Position numbers and translations under genes: made by a program. From positions 5,332,001-5,396,000 of the forward strand of contig NZ_PDJK01000002.1 in assembly GCF_002564045.1 (NCBI RefSeq): a stretch of DNA of 64,000 nucleotides, given 5' to 3'. Shown here piece after piece: positions 61,374 through 64,000 of this stretch. Under the pieces are notes generated by a model. That model saw only the letters and a list, made by a program, of their open reading frames with translations. It had not been told where the DNA came from and did not search any database. This stretch comes from Amycolatopsis sulphurea (lineage in GTDB: Bacteria > Actinomycetota > Actinomycetes > Mycobacteriales > Pseudonocardiaceae). The number at the start of each line of letters is the position of its first letter. Position 1 is the stretch's first letter.

Positions 61374-64000
61374 GGATCAGTCCTTCACTCGGGCTGTAGA
61401 CCACCCGGAAGTCCGCCTTACCGTGTTTCACGATCGCGGTGCGATCCGGATCGAGTACCAGCACGAGCTGCCCACGGAGCAGCGGCGACGCCTCGAAACC
61501 AGGGAAGTGGTCGGCCTCCAGGGCGGTGATGACGTCGAGATCGACCCCGGGATGACTCATCCCCACCGGCAACCGCAGCGCGCAGGCTGCGACCACCTTG
61601 GCCTGCGCCGCCTCGATCGGCAGGTCCACCGGCAACGGCTGCCCGCCGCCACGCTCGATCCAGTCCGGAGTGGACACTCCACCTGCGCCGTCGCTTTGCA
61701 CGACAAGAACTTCCAGAGACTCGGCGCCGTCGCGAACCTGCGCCACACCGCGGGGATCTTCGTCGGTGTCCCCGACTCCCGCGCGTACCCAGCCGACCAG
61801 TGAATGCCGGGTCGAGCCGACTTCGTCGAGCAGGAACGCCCGCGCCGCCTCCATCCGCCGCTCGGCACGGGTCTGCGCCTCGGCCGCGGCCTGTTCCATG
61901 GCCGGTTGCCATGCGTCAGGTCCGAGCGGATCCGGGCCGTAGGCCCGCTGTACCAGCGGAGCTATGTCAGCCGGTAGCGCCACCGTGTTCCGTTCGCTCA
62001 GCAGGGCCGACGACCGCAGCAGCAGATGCTCGCCGTAGACCCGCCGCGACCCCGCTACCGCCCGCACCGGCGTGCCCGCCCAATCCTCCACGCCGACGAC
62101 CGCGCACCGCGGCAGCGTGACGCGCGGGGGCCGGGACCGTCCGTGGCGGTGCAGCCGCCCAAGCCGCTGCAACACCAGGTCCACCGGGGCGAGATCGGTG
62201 ACCATCAGGTCGAAGTCCACGTCGAGGGACTGCTCCACCACTTGCGATGCCACCACGATGTGCCGTGCGGGCCGCTCACCGTCCGGCCCGAAACGTCGCA
62301 GCAGGTCCCGGTCGATTCGTGCCCTGTCGCAGGCCAGGAACCGCGAATGGTTCACCGTCACCTGGTCTCGGCCGAACTCCGCCTCCAGTCGTGCCGCAGT
62401 CTCCTGCACCCGCCCGACGGTGTTGCGCACCACGACCGCGCAGCCTCCTTCGGCAAGATGCTGCCGTAAGAACCGCACCAGCGTGTCCAGATCGTCGTCG
62501 AGACGGTCCAGCTGTACGCGCGTGCCCGGCTCCGGCAGCGGCAGGACCCGCGGCTGTGTCCCAGACGCGACGATCACCGGATACCCCAGCGCCGGCTCCG
62601 CCGGCACCGCACGATGTTCGTAGGCGGCCATCAGCTCGGCTCGGCGCTGCGCAGGCAGCGTCGCCGACAGCAGTACGACCGGCACCCCGTACGCACCGAG
62701 CCAGTGCAGCACTCGTTGCAAATATTGCGACATATAGACGTCGTATGCGTGTACCTCGTCGATCACCACGACCTTGCCCGCCAACGCCAGATGGCGCAGC
62801 ATCAGGTGCCGGCTCTTCAAGCCCGCGAAGAGAACCTGGTCGATCGTGCCCACCACGAACGACGCCAGTACGCCTTTCTTCCGCCCTCGCAGCCACTGAT
62901 GCGCCACAACCGGCGTCTCATCGCCGCGACCTGTCGCCGCGAACCAACCCTGGCGGACCAGCCCGTCGAACTCGTCATTCAACGAGGCTTTCCCGTGCGC
63001 GAGCGTCACACTCACCGCACCGTCACGGCCCGGCAGCGCGTCGAGCCACCGTCGTACCCGCGAGAACATCGCATCGGTCGTCGCCTGCGTCGGCAATGCG
63101 ACGAACACCCCGTCTGCACCGGACTTCGCCGCCAGCTCCTCCGCCGCCAGCAACGCCGCCTCTGTCTTCCCGATCCCCATCGGTGCCTCGATGATCACCA
63201 GCCCCGGCCGTTCCAGCCCCGCCGCGATCTCGACCATGGCCTGCTGCACCGGCCGCGCCCCGGCCGACTCGGGCCGGAACCGTGCCCGGAAGGCACTGTC
63301 CACATCGGATCCAACTGGCAGCGCCGACCACCGGCGCGGGAGATCAAGCAGCTTCCAGCCCTGATCCACTCGCGCGGTCAAATCCATCTCAACCGGATCC
63401 TCGTGCGCCTCCATCAATGGAAACAGCTCGGAGTTCGACGCGATCCAGTCCGCGAGGATCACCGCGGCGGTCAGCAACGACAACACCGGCCGGCTCAACC
63501 GCTTTTCGCTGTAGGCAGCCAAATTGATGTCCCCGGCCGCGCGATCGAGAAAGAACCGCCGCGCTTGCTCCCATGCCCCGTCACCGACGAGTTCGGGATA
63601 CTCCGCGACCGTACGCAGCACCGTCAACTCCGGCGGAACTCCGTGATGACTGCCCACCACGCTGCCCAACTGCTCCGCGATCACCCGGCTTTCCGGACCG
63701 CAGACCGCGAGCACGTGATCGCGGACCACCAGATGCCCCACCAACTCGTGTCGCACTCGGCTTCGCTGAGGATGCGTCAGCAACCCGGGCGCTGCGACAA
63801 TACCCGCGCGCCGCATCCGATCCGCCAACACTGGCACTTGAACGGCAAACGCCGGGCTGGCCTTGCCGACGTCGTGGACCCGCGCCAGCCACACCAGCAG
63901 CGCGCGAACTCCGTCGTGTCCGCCCGGGACTTCGCGTGCCAACCTGCTGATGGTCTGCTTCGACAGCCACTCGTCCACCAGGCGGGCGGCGACCGCACCG
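61360..64000 (-). CDS. cas3: CRISPR-associated helicase/nuclease Cas3 (5' end outside window)
   Basis: An HD nuclease fused to a DExD/H helicase. Present: ARVHDVGKAS (HD motif), GSHHGVPPEL, Walker A APMGIGKTEAA, VVIDEVHAYD, LLSATLPA, and motif VI LQRLGRLHRHGR. At least 880 residues are in the window; the frame stays open to the right edge (AVAARLVDEWLS), so the start is beyond it. It overlaps cse1 by 14 bp, completing the type I-E operon. Confidence 0.94.
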   Translation of the reverse strand, partial: GAVAARLVDEWLSKQTISRLAREVPGGHDGVRALLVWLARVHDVGKASPAFAVQVPVLADRMRRAGIVAAPGLLTHPQRSRVRHELVGHLVVRDHVLAVCGPESRVIAEQLGSVVGSHHGVPPELTVLRTVAEYPELVGDGAWEQARRFFLDRAAGDINLAAYSEKRLSRPVLSLLTAAVILADWIASNSELFPLMEAHEDPVEMDLTARVDQGWKLLDLPRRWSALPVGSDVDSAFRARFRPESAGARPVQQAMVEIAAGLERPGLVIIEAPMGIGKTEAALLAAEELAAKSGADGVFVALPTQATTDAMFSRVRRWLDALPGRDGAVSVTLAHGKASLNDEFDGLVRQGWFAATGRGDETPVVAHQWLRGRKKGVLASFVVGTIDQVLFAGLKSRHLMLRHLALAGKVVVIDEVHAYDVYMSQYLQRVLHWLGAYGVPVVLLSATLPAQRRAELMAAYEHRAVPAEPALGYPVIVASGTQPRVLPLPEPGTRVQLDRLDDDLDTLVRFLRQHLAEGGCAVVVRNTVGRVQETAARLEAEFGRDQVTVNHSRFLACDRARIDRDLLRRFGPDGERPARHIVVASQVVEQSLDVDFDLMVTDLAPVDLVLQRLGRLHRHGRSRPPRVTLPRCAVVGVEDWAGTPVRAVAGSRRVYGEHLLLRSSALLSERNTVALPADIAPLVQRAYGPDPLGPDAWQPAMEQAAAEAQTRAERRMEAARAFLLDEVGSTRHSLVGWVRAGVGDTDEDPRGVAQVRDGAESLEVLVVQSDGAGGVSTPDWIERGGGQPLPVDLPIEAAQAKVVAACALRLPVGMSHPGVDLDVITALEADHFPGFEASPLLRGQLVLVLDPDRTAIVKHGKADFRVVYSPSEGLIHERR

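Overview
The window is high-GC DNA with frequent GTG starts, stop/start overlaps inside operons and actinobacterial gene families throughout. It suggests an actinomycete, most likely of the Pseudonocardiaceae (Amycolatopsis-like); that placement is inferred from style and gene content, not from a marker gene.

Layout. 1-3.3 kb: a three-gene minus-strand module (aminoacyl-tRNA-synthetase-like/ASCH protein broken by a frameshift, P-loop NTPase, uncharacterised protein) whose first start codon lies in one arm of a perfect 19-bp inverted repeat; a possible radical-SAM remnant sits at the left edge. 3.4-8.9 kb: myo-inositol catabolism (iolC, aldolase, iolB, iolD) with a divergent GntR regulator. 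8.9-10.5 kb: an SDR and a divergent TetR regulator. 10.8-23.6 kb: an iterative PUFA/heterocyst-glycolipid-like polyketide cluster (ER-KS-AT-ACP-KR; KS-AT-DH-PPTase; free ACP; alpha/beta hydrolase plus a duplicated fragment of it; glycosyltransferase). 23.6-28.4 kb: a palindrome-rich intergenic region, then copper handling (frameshifted CopD/CtaG-like protein and CopA). 28.5-32.6 kb: two small unknowns and a GntR-regulated ABC operon in which one ATPase has an internal amber codon. 32.6-35.0 kb: a small secreted protein, a perfect 42-bp palindrome, a cobalamin riboswitch and cbtB-cbtA-FhuF-like. 35.0-41.6 kb: methylcitrate cycle (prpD-prpB-prpC), an IS701-like element inserted in a palindromic repeat, and the PrpR/RamB-type regulator. 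41.6-47.4 kb: a second cobalamin riboswitch ahead of a complete valine/isobutyrate operon (mmsA, acyl-CoA dehydrogenase, HIBCH, mmsB, enoyl-CoA hydratase). 47.7-64 kb: a type I-E CRISPR-Cas locus with two arrays (34 and 24 repeats), separated by about 4 kb carrying an AraC regulator, a broken acyl-CoA dehydrogenase-like gene, a methyltransferase and a decayed MazEF-like pair, then cas2-cas1-cas6e-cas5e-cas7e-cse2-cse1-cas3 (cas3 runs off the window).

How the genes fit together. The prp genes, the valine operon and both cobalamin riboswitches share one theme: valine catabolism yields propionyl-CoA, which is consumed either by the B12-independent methylcitrate cycle or by the B12-dependent methylmalonyl-CoA route. 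In the CRISPR locus the leaders lie at the right end of each array, so arrays and cas genes are all read leftwards. A family of 53-bp palindromes built on GTGAAGGG/CCCTTCAC marks gene ends throughout, three times at convergent junctions. Six or seven coding sequences carry single frameshifts or stop codons, so either local gene decay or sequencing error is common here.
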